64,000 nt of DNA, taken from the NCBI GenBank assembly GCA_044463945.1, contig JBIQLW010000007.1, positions 62,001 to 126,000 of the forward strand, written 5' to 3'. The DNA comes from 62-47 sp044463945 (GTDB lineage Bacteria; Pseudomonadota; Alphaproteobacteria; Rhizobiales; Xanthobacteraceae). A program made the position numbers and the translations under genes. The notes under the pieces were generated by a model. It saw only the letters and a program-made list of their open reading frames with translations, did no database searches and was not told the origin of the DNA. This document shows, piece after piece, positions 17,760 through 25,544 of the stretch; position 1 is the first letter of the stretch; every line of letters begins with the position of its first letter.

Positions 17760-18373
17760 CACGCGAGCTCCGCGATCGCCGCGTCTTCGACGGGGGACAA
17801 GATTGGAGTTGGCGCCACGGCCACCGGAGCATCGAACAGACACGTCGCCACTGGCTTCCAAGTTGGCTGACCTGCCAAAGCTAGTCCGACATTAGCTAGT
17901 TTTTCATGGGCAATCGCACGACTGCGCCAGGCTGATTTGGCCCATCGTCTGCCTGGGTCAACGACATCACCATCGCGTGCGACCCACAGGGTCCCATCGG
18001 ACCAACTTGAACCTGACAGAGGTCGCAAACCGGTCCCCTTTACCGCAGCAACTACGTATTGGTGGTCCGTGAAAAAATTGACACCGAGCGCATCGCCGTA
18101 GCGGTCAAGGTGCATGCGCTTGCCGCGGCCGGCGGCGATCTCCGCGGCCATATAGGCCCGCCAAGCGATCAGGCCAGCGGTATCAGTAAGTGCGACGCGG
18201 AATTTGCCATCATCGTCAGCCGGCCACACGGACATAACAGCGCCAGCGGCGAGCGCGCTATCCTCAGCGCGCACGCGACCGAGACCAACGAGTGTCAAGT
18301 TGTCTGCACCGTGGACCTCAAGAGCCGCGACCACGGCGGCTTTCGTTACCGCATCCATTGTGAAGACAATCAT
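17759..18373 (-). CDS. Conserved phage-type hypothetical protein
   Basis: The protein has 204 residues and no recognised domain. Readable parts are AALEVHGADNLTLVGLGRVR, WPADDDGKFRVALTDTAGLI, MHLDRYGDALGVNFFTDHQY and WAKSAWRSRAIAHEKLANVG. It is soluble and Ala-rich. It is the first gene of a leftward pair with the HTH protein; its promoter must lie in the repeat-rich stretch 18374-18738. Confidence 0.6.
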   Translation of the reverse strand: MIVFTMDAVTKAAVVAALEVHGADNLTLVGLGRVRAEDSALAAGAVMSVWPADDDGKFRVALTDTAGLIAWRAYMAAEIAAGRGKRMHLDRYGDALGVNFFTDHQYVVAAVKGTGLRPLSGSSWSDGTLWVARDGDVVDPGRRWAKSAWRSRAIAHEKLANVGLALAGQPTWKPVATCLFDAPVAVAPTPILSPVEDAAIAELA

Positions 18374-18488
18374 CCCGCGTTCTCCTGCAGATAGCCTGGC
18401 GTTCTACGAGAATCTAATACGTATTTAACTGACCGTCAACGCCGTGTATTAGATTTTGATACACGAAAGTGTGAGTCAAGCGCATCTT

Positions 18489-18504
18489 GGCGAGTTAGCT
18501 TCCC
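18489..18504 (+). repeat. TTAGCTTCCC element, half-site copy (site a)
   Basis: GGCGAGTTAGCTTCCC recurs exactly at 25529-25544, where it forms the right arm of a hairpin, and in variant form at 44031 and 47262. Here only the right arm is present, followed by TTAGCC. Confidence 0.6.
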
Positions 18505-18555
18505 TTAGCCGTTAACCAAGACTTCGCCGATGAGGGAAAGTTCGCCGCAAATCGA

Positions 18556-18575
18556 CCGACATCGATCGATGTCGG
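18556..18575. repeat. 20-bp perfect palindrome
   Basis: CCGACATCGATCGATGTCGG is its own reverse complement. It lies in the 365-bp control region between the endonuclease operon and the 18373 gene. Confidence 0.6.
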
Positions 18576-18613
18576 GTTCGCGAATCGCGATGGCATAAGG
18601 GTTTTCTGCTATC

Positions 18614-18654
18614 CCCTCGCGCTTTCACTCAAACTGTGAGTGAAAGCGCGAGGG
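18614..18654. repeat. 18-bp perfect inverted repeat with 5-nt loop
   Basis: The arms CCCTCGCGCTTTCACTCA (18614-18631) and its exact complement (18637-18654) enclose AACTG. There is no T-run on either side, so a classical terminator is not obvious. It lies 85 bp past the stop of the XamI-like gene. It could end that operon, or form an extruded cruciform or origin structure. Confidence 0.55.
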
Positions 18655-18738
18655 AAAGTCGGCGAGATCCGAGGGAATGCGTTGTCCACGCTTCTCCACA
18701 TCATTCTCGCGGAGGCCGAAGCGCCCAGATCCAGGAAA

Positions 18739-19266
18739 CTAAACTTTCGTTCCTGCGATCCAATCCGTGAGCGGCTTAAGGTCGTGCGCCCAGAAGATCG
18801 TCAGCCCACGTTCCTGAGCGTCCTGAAGATTGTGCAGCTTATAGACGCCACCCAGCACCGCAGACGGCACGACCTGGCGCAGACCGAAGTCGGTCTTCCA
18901 GCTTTGCGCTTTCACGGCCGCGTCGTTGTTCAGGCGCTTCACCGAGTTAGTGCTGCTGTTCGAAACCTTGCACTCGATCGGCATAACGCGGTGGTCCCAC
19001 AGTCGGACGATGATGTCGCCCTTTCGTGTCCCCAGGACACTCTCGCCGCAGAACTCGCCGGGTTCCGGAGCATGCGCGATCGTGCTGATCGTGCGTGATG
19101 CCACCTCTGTAAAGCCGAGGTCGACCAGCGCAGCCTTCACGGCCGCTTCCTGCTCGTTCTTGCCGGTGGTGCGCCGGTTCGTCTGAACTCGACTGGCTGC
19201 CATCAGTGCGGCGGTAGCCATCACGGCGGCGGCGCGTTCGGCCTGGGTGCCGGTGGTGTCGGTCAT
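18739..19266 (-). CDS. XamI-family type II restriction endonuclease-like protein
   Basis: This 175-residue protein has the PD-(D/E)XK core as D84 in GTRKGDIIVRL and E98/K100 in MPIECKVSNSSTNSVKRLN. This segment and the tail GLTIFWAHDLKPLTDW resemble the XamI restriction endonuclease family. XamI itself is longer, so this is a compact form. No DNA methyltransferase is encoded beside it, which is unusual for a free-standing restriction enzyme. It is the last gene of a four-gene leftward operon with an ATGA overlap to the gene before it. Confidence 0.7.
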   Translation of the reverse strand: MTDTTGTQAERAAAVMATAALMAASRVQTNRRTTGKNEQEAAVKAALVDLGFTEVASRTISTIAHAPEPGEFCGESVLGTRKGDIIVRLWDHRVMPIECKVSNSSTNSVKRLNNDAAVKAQSWKTDFGLRQVVPSAVLGGVYKLHNLQDAQERGLTIFWAHDLKPLTDWIAGTKV

Positions 19267-19883
19267 CGGGTGAGCTCGACAACAGAGCCGCCGAAGGAAA
19301 TCGACACTGACTCGATTTCGACCGCTTGAGGCTCTCCGCCGTCCGCGGGGACGATGAAGCCAACGCTGCGGAAGTTGAACTGGCGCAGATCAATCTCAGC
19401 CTCTGCCTCCCGCGGATCGGCGCCGCCATGATGGACAGCCTCTCCGGTCTCGCAGTCGACTAGCGTGAGGACATCGGCGTTCCAGATGCAGCCGCCGATC
19501 ACATCGAAGGCGTAGTGCCATTGCGCGATGCTGCACCAGTTGCTCGGCCCGTATTCGAGTCCGAGGTGCAGACCGTCGTAGTCTTCCGCCACGTCCATCC
19601 ACCGCATGCGGATGAATGATTGATCGACCGTGTTGAACACTCCGATGCGCCTCGCCAACTCCTCGGCTTCTTCCTGGCTGTTGATTGTCAGAATGCGCGC
19701 TTGCGGCGATACGATCACTTCGTATCGGTAGTCGAACGCGTTAGCGTCGTTCCAGTCAGCTGACGAAAGCTTCCAGGAATCGCCGGCGGCGTACCACAGC
19801 CCGCGCGGTTTCATGTGGGGCGCGACCTGCTTGACGTCGTAGAGCGCCGCGATCGGCTTTCTCGAGTAGTGATACCAGCTCAT
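19263..19883 (-). CDS. Unknown protein with HYS...KPRGLW N-terminus
   Basis: The protein has 206 residues. The opening WYHYSRKPIAALYDV followed by HMKPRGLWYAAGDSWK resembles phage proteins suspected of an ADP-ribosyltransferase-like fold, but I cannot confirm catalytic residues. The C-terminal half (HYAFDVIGGCIWNADVLTLV and the acidic tail) is not recognised. It overlaps its neighbours by ATGA at both ends, so it is tightly coupled to the phosphoesterase upstream and the endonuclease downstream. Confidence 0.6.
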   Translation of the reverse strand: MSWYHYSRKPIAALYDVKQVAPHMKPRGLWYAAGDSWKLSSADWNDANAFDYRYEVIVSPQARILTINSQEEAEELARRIGVFNTVDQSFIRMRWMDVAEDYDGLHLGLEYGPSNWCSIAQWHYAFDVIGGCIWNADVLTLVDCETGEAVHHGGADPREAEAEIDLRQFNFRSVGFIVPADGGEPQAVEIESVSISFGGSVVELTR

Positions 19884-20440
19884 GGTGTCGGCACCCCGTT
19901 TTCGAGATCAGCACCACCTGCTTCGGGATCCACGAACGGCAACGTCGCCATGTGCGCCTTGATTTGATTCAGCCTCACCGGTGCGAATCCCATCACGTCG
20001 ACGCCGATGTCCGCGCTCTGCTGGTTGCCAGGCAGACGGCCGTGATGGTGGCCGAAAAGCATCAAGGCGCCTTTACGGATGGCGGGCCACGTCCGCCAAG
20101 CGTAATGACAAAGCACGACCCTCGTGCTGTCGATCGACGTGTAAACTACGTCGCGCGATGGCGATGCCCACGGCAGTGCCAGCGTGCGCTTGTCGTCGTG
20201 GTTGCCGATTACGAGGTGCTTCCGACCGCGGAGGCTGTCGAACAGCTTGCGCAGCTTCTCTGGATCCATGCGATGAGCGAAATCGCCGAGAACGATGACG
20301 TCGTCGTCATTTTTTACTACCGCGTTCCAATTCGCGACCATGGCTTCGTTCATCTGGCTGACGTCAGCGAAAGGCCGGTTACAGAGCCGGATGATGGATT
20401 CGTGGCCGAAGTGAGTATCTGCGATCAAGAACGTGGCCAT
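19880..20440 (-). CDS. Metallophosphoesterase (small calcineurin-like)
   Basis: This 186-residue protein carries the full motif series: ADTHFGHESIIRLCNRPF, VIVLGDFAH, VIGNHDD, VLCHYAWRTW and LFGHHHGR. The DTHFGH form is typical of phage and bacterial phosphoesterases of unknown substrate. ATG 20440 is chosen because it starts directly at the first motif; the longer upstream frame is out-of-register sequence of the next gene. It begins 2 bp after the stop of the second phosphoesterase. Confidence 0.85.
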   Translation of the reverse strand: MATFLIADTHFGHESIIRLCNRPFADVSQMNEAMVANWNAVVKNDDDVIVLGDFAHRMDPEKLRKLFDSLRGRKHLVIGNHDDKRTLALPWASPSRDVVYTSIDSTRVVLCHYAWRTWPAIRKGALMLFGHHHGRLPGNQQSADIGVDVMGFAPVRLNQIKAHMATLPFVDPEAGGADLENGVPTP

Positions 20441-20442
20441 TG

Positions 20443-21306
20443 TCAGATCCTCATTCCAAGCGTCGGGCGCGGTTCGAGCTCGACGACGAGGCCTGCATCG
20501 AAATCCGGGTTCTCGCGCATACCAGCAGCTGCCGGATATCCGCGCGGATTTGCAACTATCCGCGTATTGCCGACCGAATAGTCTCGATTTGCGTGGATAT
20601 GACCATGCAGCCACAGGCTCGGCGCATTGTCGCCGTGCATCAGTGATTCGAGGTTCGACGCGTAGCACCAGTCCATGTCGTCGAAAGTCATGCCGCCGTT
20701 TCGCAGCGATCGATAACTCGGAGCGTGGTGAGTAATAACGACGGTGTCGCCATCGCACTTCTCAGCAAGCGCCCGCTCTATGAACGCGCGCGACACTTTA
20801 TGCGCGTTGATGGTGTCGCGTGGCTGCAACTTGTCGCGCGACCTGCCGGCACCGGTCTTGATCAACCTGTAATCGTTCATCCCGCGCGCGCCTGAGGCCT
20901 CGCGCACAGCGTCGGAGAAAGACAGATAACCAGGCCGCGCAGAGAAATCGGTCCACAGCGTCGAGCCGACGAACCGGACTCCGTCAATTTCTATGACGGC
21001 GTCGTCGAGGAAAATAATGCCGAGTGAGGCTGCGACCGCCGGCATCTCGGCGCGCTGGCGCTCGAACGTCGTTTTGAGCTCCGGCCGCTTGTGATCGTGA
21101 TGCGAATAGAAATCATGATTGCCGGCGACGTACAGCAGCGGACGGCTGCGATCAGGATAGAGCTCACGGATCTTGCGAAGCGCCAGCGTGCCCGGGGCTC
21201 GCGCATCACCGGCCACGACCGTGACGTCTGCGTCGACGTCCGGCGGCACGAAGGCGCCGTTGTCGCGAATGTCTGTATGCAAATCACTGACCAGATTGAT
21301 GCGCAC
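20443..21306 (-). CDS. Metallophosphoesterase, larger paralogue-like enzyme
   Basis: This is a protein of about 287 residues with INLVSDLHTDIRD, VVAGDARAPG (where GD is the second motif), VAGNHDFYSHHD, VVITHHAPSYRS and LWLHGHIHANRDY. GTG 21306 follows GGAGAGG at 8 nt and begins at the first strand; an upstream ATG at 21339 is possible. It is the promoter-proximal gene of the operon phosphoesterase, phosphoesterase, unknown, XamI-like endonuclease. Substrates could be nucleotides or nucleic acid ends. Confidence 0.85.
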   Translation of the reverse strand: MRINLVSDLHTDIRDNGAFVPPDVDADVTVVAGDARAPGTLALRKIRELYPDRSRPLLYVAGNHDFYSHHDHKRPELKTTFERQRAEMPAVAASLGIIFLDDAVIEIDGVRFVGSTLWTDFSARPGYLSFSDAVREASGARGMNDYRLIKTGAGRSRDKLQPRDTINAHKVSRAFIERALAEKCDGDTVVITHHAPSYRSLRNGGMTFDDMDWCYASNLESLMHGDNAPSLWLHGHIHANRDYSVGNTRIVANPRGYPAAAGMRENPDFDAGLVVELEPRPTLGMRI

Positions 21307-21438
21307 TTGGATTGCCTCTCCAAAAATCCGGCCGATCAATCAATTTGTAATCATCGGCAGGAAGATCAATTAACACACGTCGAGTTATTGTACAACTAGT
21401 TGGTACTTATTGTATCCCACGAACAGAAGGTCAGGATC
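21307..21438. promoter_or_regulatory. Divergent promoter region with CAACTAGTTG palindrome
   Basis: This AT-rich gap between the leftward endonuclease operon and a rightward gene contains GTACAACTAGTTGGTAC (about 21388-21404), centred on a perfect 10-bp palindrome. It is a likely shared operator; no regulator can be assigned. Confidence 0.45.
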
Positions 21439-21747
21439 ATGACGGGCGGCAGCCACACTAACTTTGATCATCAAGCCTTCACGACTGGCGCCATCGGCGG
21501 CGCCAGCTTGATTGCCGGCGCACTGGTCGCCGGCTTGCGCAATGCAAACAATGTGCGCCGCGAGCGAGATGCGCTGGCCGTCGTCCAATGTCGCGACGAC
21601 ATGATCCGCTCGCTGCAGCGCCGTGTTGACGCTCAGCGCGCCGTGATCGCGCGTCACGAGAAGACGATCCGCGACCAAGCCTTCACCATCCGCGAACTGG
21701 AACTGCGGCTGAAGATGGCTCAGTATCTGCGTCAACGAGGACGCTAA
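21439..21747 (+). CDS. Small membrane-anchored coiled-coil protein
   Basis: From ATG 21439 (MTGGSHTNFDHQAF) it has 102 residues: a glycine/alanine-rich hydrophobic segment (GAIGGASLIAGALVAGL), then a long charged helix (RRERDALAVVQCRDDMIRSL onward) likely to form a coiled coil. This is the layout of phage spanin- or holin-accessory-like or anchoring proteins, but there is no sequence match. Its 3' end overlaps the convergent gene by about 65 bp. Confidence 0.5.
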   Translation: MTGGSHTNFDHQAFTTGAIGGASLIAGALVAGLRNANNVRRERDALAVVQCRDDMIRSLQRRVDAQRAVIARHEKTIRDQAFTIRELELRLKMAQYLRQRGR

Positions 21748-22219
21748 GTAGCTTTCCGGGGTCTCGCCATGGCGCTGACTCCGGATGCCACTCAATACGG
21801 GCGAGAGGCCGAACGCTGCGAACCCCGGGCACCGGCTCGTGGCTGCGCAGATGCGCTACAATAGCCGAAATATCGGCTGTCGCGAGCGATATGCACTCTT
21901 CGCGCGTGAGCCCTGGTAGCCAATTCGAGACGCCTCGCGACATCCCCGATGGAGTCGGCGCCGGCTCATCGGCCGCTAAAGAGTCCACGCACCACTGCAT
22001 CACCGCCAAAGCGATCTGCTCGTAAGCCCCCTTCAAGTCCTGCGGCTGGGGCGGCATGTCGTCTGCTTCGTCGGATGCGGTCGGTGGCGGCGGCGCGGCC
22101 GGCTCGCCACCACCGATCAGTCCACCCAGCATATGAAATGGTGCTGCTGCGACACGGCCGAGCACGCGGCCCACCGCCTTCAGGCCGGCGACGATCGCCG
22201 AAATAATCCTAGCCAACAT
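21683..22219 (-). CDS. Unknown protein with amphipathic N-terminal helix
   Basis: From ATG 22219 (MLARIISAIVAGLKAVGRVL) it has about 178 residues. The first 40 form a basic amphipathic or membrane-active helix, followed by a Pro/Asp-rich linker (GEPAAPPPPTASDEADDMPP) and a helical region (QIALAVMQWCVDSLAAD). A strong AAAGGAGG lies 6 bp before the start. No domain is recognised; it might be membrane-associated. Confidence 0.55.
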   Translation of the reverse strand: MLARIISAIVAGLKAVGRVLGRVAAAPFHMLGGLIGGGEPAAPPPPTASDEADDMPPQPQDLKGAYEQIALAVMQWCVDSLAADEPAPTPSGMSRGVSNWLPGLTREECISLATADISAIVAHLRSHEPVPGVRSVRPLARIEWHPESAPWRDPGKLLSVLVDADTEPSSAAVPVRGW

Positions 22220-22393
22220 GTGAAGCCTCCTTTGGTTGTCGGCCATCCAACACCCGAAGCCTGCAAGAGCAAAACGCCATCGGTCGCCGCCATGGCGCGC
22301 CTCCAGCGGCGGCTTGACCTTTGGCACGATTTATGTCTCATATTATATTCATAAGTCTTATTGTGATCTATTAACTCCCAAGAGGACGTCACG
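22220..22393. promoter_or_regulatory. AT-rich divergent control region
   Basis: This gap between the leftward 22219 gene and the rightward HTH operon includes the very AT-rich TCTCATATTATATTCATAAG (22333-22352), the least GC-rich spot in this arm. It is a likely switch region for the seven-gene operon, perhaps bound by the HTH protein encoded first. Confidence 0.45.
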
Positions 22394-22699
22394 TTGAGCA
22401 GCAATGAAGCAGTGCCCCCGTCGCAGGCCGGCCGGATTAGATGGGTCGCTGAGCGGCTCTATCCAGGCGGCCGCTGGCGCGCCCGGATCGCCAGCGGGCT
22501 CGGAATCGGCAGATCCACCCTTTACCGTTACCTCAGCGGGCGAAAGCGCCCCGCACGAAAGCTCGACGACGAGCTCATGCTGCTGATGGCGCGCGAACGC
22601 ATCGCCAGCCAGCGCCGCACCCGTGATCTCGCCAAAACCGAGAGAAAGTTTGCAGAAGAGGTCCGCCGGTCAATCCGTTCGAAAGGGGAGACGAGGTGA
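22394..22699 (+). CDS. HTH DNA-binding protein, first gene of a seven-gene operon
   Basis: The protein has 101 residues. IRWVAERLYPGGRWRARIAS followed by GLGIGRSTLYRYLSGRKRPA is a clear helix-turn-helix with a recognition helix, then a basic helical tail. It overlaps the next gene by ATGA. Its position after the AT-rich control region suggests that it autoregulates the operon. Confidence 0.7.
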   Translation: MSSNEAVPPSQAGRIRWVAERLYPGGRWRARIASGLGIGRSTLYRYLSGRKRPARKLDDELMLLMARERIASQRRTRDLAKTERKFAEEVRRSIRSKGETR

Positions 22700-23073
22700 C
22701 CCCGATCAGATCTACGAAGCGAAGACCGCAGAGGCCTTCGGATATGCTTGATCGAAGCGGTGAGCCGTGGACAGAGGTCGATGTCGAGAAACTCGCGAAG
22801 CTCTACTTCACGTCGCCGCGCATCCATGTTGACAAGATCGCGTTGGCGCTCGGCCGCACCACCGGTGCGGTCCAGGCCGAGGTTTCGCGGCTTGGGATGG
22901 CACAGCCTGGCGCCAAACTCCGCATCTGCCTCGGTGAGGTTTGCGGCGGCCGCAGGCGATTTTCTCCTCGGCGCCGGGGAATCGCATCTGCCAGCGCCGC
23001 GCTGAATCAGAAGTTTACAGGTGTGCATCATGACAAACATCATCGAATTTCGTTCGCGACAGAAGCGCGTTGA
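22696..23073 (+). CDS. GcrA/SANT-like HTH protein with apparent -1 frameshift in a zinc-finger tail
   Basis: The first 70 residues (WTEVDVEKLAKLYFTSPRIH, VDKIALALGRTTGAVQAEVSRLG) match the HTH layout of GcrA-like phage regulators. The tail begins CLGEVCGGRRRFS and then departs in this frame. If the T-run at 22960-22963 had one more T, the next residues would be FFSSAPGNRICQR, the expected zinc-finger ending. So either one T was lost, the sequence has an error, or slippage occurs at this run. The downstream gene starts inside this frame. Confidence 0.6.
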   Translation: MTPIRSTKRRPQRPSDMLDRSGEPWTEVDVEKLAKLYFTSPRIHVDKIALALGRTTGAVQAEVSRLGMAQPGAKLRICLGEVCGGRRRFSPRRRGIASASAALNQKFTGVHHDKHHRISFATEAR

Positions 23074-23332
23074 GACCGACCGCAAAGGCGTCGTGGTGAC
23101 CGGGCATCCGATCAAGGTGGTCGACGATGACTATCGCGTGCGTCGGGTCGTCGCCACCGAAACGGGCCGCGGGTTTGCGACGATCTACGATGCCGATGGT
23201 AAGGCGAGGTTGATTTTCTCGTCGACTTTCCCGGAGCAGCACATCAATCAGCTGATCATCGCGCTGCGGGCAGGGTTCGAACAAGGTCTCGAGCGTGGCC
23301 GACGTGAAGTCGCCAGGGATGACGCATCATGA
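23030..23332 (+). CDS. Small unknown protein
   Basis: From ATG 23030 (MTNIIEFRSRQKRVETDRKG) it has 100 residues, predicted alpha/beta: VVVTGHPIKVVDDDYRVRRV, FATIYDADGKARLIFSS, NQLIIALRAGFEQGLERGRR. No domain is recognised. It is joined by ATGA to the next gene. Confidence 0.55.
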   Translation: MTNIIEFRSRQKRVETDRKGVVVTGHPIKVVDDDYRVRRVVATETGRGFATIYDADGKARLIFSSTFPEQHINQLIIALRAGFEQGLERGRREVARDDAS

Positions 23333-23739
23333 CAAAGCGCTGGCCGAACGCCGATATCTGGCAGCGTTTCGAAAAGACTTTTCGCACCACCGCCGGTTCG
23401 CGCTGGCGTACTGCGGCGGCGATAAAGTTTCGCGTAAAGCGCTCAGACCTTCGCCGCCTGATCGATCGCGAAGATTTCCAGAACGTAGATCTGTTCGACA
23501 AGGCGCTGATCGATCATCTGCACAAACATGCTGACGGCTTGCGCCAGCGCGCAGAAGACGCCTGCAACGTCGCACGCGAGGTCATGCGCGCTCGAGATGA
23601 AGTCAGTCCGCACTATCTCATCGAGGTGCCGGTCAAACTCGACCCGGTGCCCCGCGACGACTGGCGAACGTCAGAACCGCAGACGGCATGGGAGCGCCTG
23701 GTCCAAACGACTTTCGCGGACATTTTGGAGGATGCATGA
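23329..23739 (+). CDS. Small unknown helical protein
   Basis: The protein has 136 residues, rich in charged helices: DIWQRFEKTFRTTAGSRWRT, RRLIDREDFQNVDLFDKALI, HLHKHADGLRQRAEDACNVA. No domain is recognised. It ends with ATGCATGATGG, where its TGA overlaps the start of the proline-rich gene. It is an internal member of the operon. Confidence 0.55.
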   Translation: MTKRWPNADIWQRFEKTFRTTAGSRWRTAAAIKFRVKRSDLRRLIDREDFQNVDLFDKALIDHLHKHADGLRQRAEDACNVAREVMRARDEVSPHYLIEVPVKLDPVPRDDWRTSEPQTAWERLVQTTFADILEDA

Positions 23740-24152
23740 TGGCTATGAGACCCGGTGGATTCCCGAGGATCAATCGACCGACGCCACGACCGATCGCGGA
23801 CTCCCCGGTCGTGACCGAGGCCGCTCCAGCGCCGTCTCTCCAGATCGACGATGTCGATGTCGATGTCGAATTCGACGAAGAGGGTCGTCGAATTCTCACC
23901 GCTCCGCTCGCACCGCCACCGCGCCCTCAGCCGACAATTCTTCATCGTGCACCTGTCCCGCGCCAGCCGAAACCACCAGCACCGGCGGCTGCTCAAACGC
24001 CGCCAAGGCCGGCGATGCCACGGCCCCCCTTGGTGACACCGCGGACAACTGTTTCTGCGCCTGCGCGGCCGTCGGTCCCACGGCCAACGCCGCCGAAGCC
24101 GACGCGACCGGTCGCCAAGACGCTGACGCCTGACGACATCCCATTCGATTGA
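23739..24152 (+). CDS. Proline-rich low-complexity protein
   Basis: A 137-residue product with a short acidic segment (DDVDVDVEFDEEGRR) followed by a Pro/Ala/Arg-rich tail (PPPRPQPTILHRAPVPRQPK and similar) and a conserved-looking end LTPDDIPFD. The terminal DDIPFD motif resembles the C-terminal peptides of single-stranded-DNA-binding proteins that recruit partners, but there is no OB fold. GGAGG is 7 nt before ATG 23739. An interaction scaffold is possible. Confidence 0.5.
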   Translation: MAMRPGGFPRINRPTPRPIADSPVVTEAAPAPSLQIDDVDVDVEFDEEGRRILTAPLAPPPRPQPTILHRAPVPRQPKPPAPAAAQTPPRPAMPRPPLVTPRTTVSAPARPSVPRPTPPKPTRPVAKTLTPDDIPFD

Positions 24153-24156
24153 CCCA

Positions 24157-24882
24157 ATGATTGGCGCACCAATTGATCTCGATCACCAGCTAGACATGTT
24201 GCATCACTGCAAGCCTGAGCCGGATCGCGACGGCCTCTTCGACGCCGCCGGCGTCGTCTGGATCGCCGGTCGACGCCATTGCACCGTCACGGTGCAGAGC
24301 GAGTTGGTGCTGACTGTGGTGGCCAAGGCGGCCATCCAGCTCGTCGCCATAGCGCCTGGTCGGTGGGACCCGGTCGCGACCCTGACGGCCTGCACTAAGG
24401 CGCATCGCCGCGAGTCATTCGAGGTGGACATCGAAACCGCGCGCATCGAAAACCGAGGCGGAATAGATGAACTGAAGATCGCTCGCGTGGTCGCGGCCGA
24501 CGGGTTGCGACCGTACTTGTCGCGATCAGGTCTGTACAGACGCTGTGACCGTAACGTCCAGATGCCGCTAAATCGGGAATGCATGCGTCTCATTAGAGAC
24601 GGCTGGCACATGGAACACCAATATCCCGTAGCAAATCGCGGCGAGCCGACCTGGACGTTCTTTCAGGTTATCAACCTACAAACATTGGCTTCAAATCAGA
24701 ACCACGAATTCCGTCGCGCTGTGCGCGCACTTTCCGACGTCGGCTTCCTTTCAATCGAGCCGGGTCCGCGGGGTGGGATGTCGCGCGCGACGTTCTCCTG
24801 GACCAAACGTGCTTATCTGCCGCCGCAGCTGAATCTCTATGAACACGACGCCATCGCCGAAATCGCCGCAGGGCTGGTATGA
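24157..24882 (+). CDS. Unknown protein, possible DNA-binding C-terminus
   Basis: The protein has 241 residues and no recognised domain. The N-terminal half (DRDGLFDAAGVVWIAGRRHC, LVLTVVAKAAIQLVAIAPGR) looks like an alpha/beta fold. The C-terminal half (WTFFQVINLQTLASNQNHEF, RRAVRALSDVGFLSIEPGPR) resembles a winged helix. It overlaps the next gene by ATGA. It could be an element replication or regulatory factor. Confidence 0.5.
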   Translation: MIGAPIDLDHQLDMLHHCKPEPDRDGLFDAAGVVWIAGRRHCTVTVQSELVLTVVAKAAIQLVAIAPGRWDPVATLTACTKAHRRESFEVDIETARIENRGGIDELKIARVVAADGLRPYLSRSGLYRRCDRNVQMPLNRECMRLIRDGWHMEHQYPVANRGEPTWTFFQVINLQTLASNQNHEFRRAVRALSDVGFLSIEPGPRGGMSRATFSWTKRAYLPPQLNLYEHDAIAEIAAGLV

Positions 24883-25388
24883 TCGTCACTCGCGCGAACG
24901 CGTGGATGCTGACCGCTAAGGTGGCTCCAGTGCTGCGTTTTATGCAAGACCAGCCCATGGTCCACGCCGCCGACCTTGCCTATGCGGCCTCGTTCGCAAC
25001 CAGGGTCGCATCGTCCATCGATGTGACCGGGTTGTCCGAGAAGCAGATCGCGGCGATCGAGAAGATCATTGCGCGTCGTCGGTGGATCGAGCCGTCGCGC
25101 TGGCGCGCCTGGGGCGATGTCGTCACGTACCAGGGCGGCGAGATCTACCGCATCACAGCCTGCCTGGGTGCCGACGATGATGATCACATCAAGGCCCTGA
25201 TCGTCGCCAGGCCGGTGACGAAGTGGCAGATCTGGATCGGGCCGCTCTACGAGTACACCCGAGACGTCGACGATCCGCGTATCGACCCAACGCCAGCCGA
25301 GAAAAGGCGAGGTAAACGCGCGAAATACGTGACTGTTTGCAGGCGCTTAGTCGAAGAAGCCAGCAGGCGCGGCTGCATAATCGAGTAA
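24879..25388 (+). CDS. Unknown protein, last gene of the operon
   Basis: The protein has 169 residues: VTRANAWMLTAKVAPVLRFM, SFATRVASSIDVTGLSEKQI, EKIIARRRWIEPSRWRAWGD, WQIWIGPLYEYTRDVDDPRI. The segment LSEKQIAAIEKIIARR is reminiscent of short helical modules in phage recombination or single-strand-binding accessory proteins. I cannot assign it. The operon ends here and is followed by a repeat cluster. Confidence 0.5.
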   Translation: MIVTRANAWMLTAKVAPVLRFMQDQPMVHAADLAYAASFATRVASSIDVTGLSEKQIAAIEKIIARRRWIEPSRWRAWGDVVTYQGGEIYRITACLGADDDDHIKALIVARPVTKWQIWIGPLYEYTRDVDDPRIDPTPAEKRRGKRAKYVTVCRRLVEEASRRGCIIE

Positions 25389-25460
25389 AATCCAAAACCT
25401 CGAATTCTTCGTTACAAAAGTGGGGATGTAACGGGGGCGTTCAGGAAAATGCATGTACCC

Positions 25461-25483
25461 GTGACGCCGTCACATGTGACGCC
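25461..25483 (+). repeat. Tandem GTGACGCC flanking a GTCACATGTGAC palindrome
   Basis: GTGACGCC occurs at 25461-25468 and 25476-25483, and the 12-bp palindrome GTCACATGTGAC at 25469-25480 overlaps the second. It is part of the compact repeat cluster after the seven-gene operon. Confidence 0.5.
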
Positions 25484-25489
25484 CCTCCG

Positions 25490-25544
25490 AATCGCAGGGT
25501 AACATAGCGTGCGATTGTGGGAAGCTAAGGCGAGTTAGCTTCCC
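25490..25544 (+). repeat. Double inverted-repeat element, full form (site b)
   Basis: Two nested signals are adjacent. AATCGCA (25490-25496) pairs with TGCGATT (25510-25516), with GGGTAAC next to the left arm. GGGAAGCTAA (25519-25528) pairs with TTAGCTTCCC (25535-25544) around a 6-nt loop. The same composite occurs at 43978-44040. It may be a terminator, a regulator site or a replication site. Confidence 0.65.

Noticed and set aside
18614..18654. Rho-independent terminator
   Set aside because: The stem is strong, but neither strand has a following T-run, so it is listed as an inverted repeat instead.
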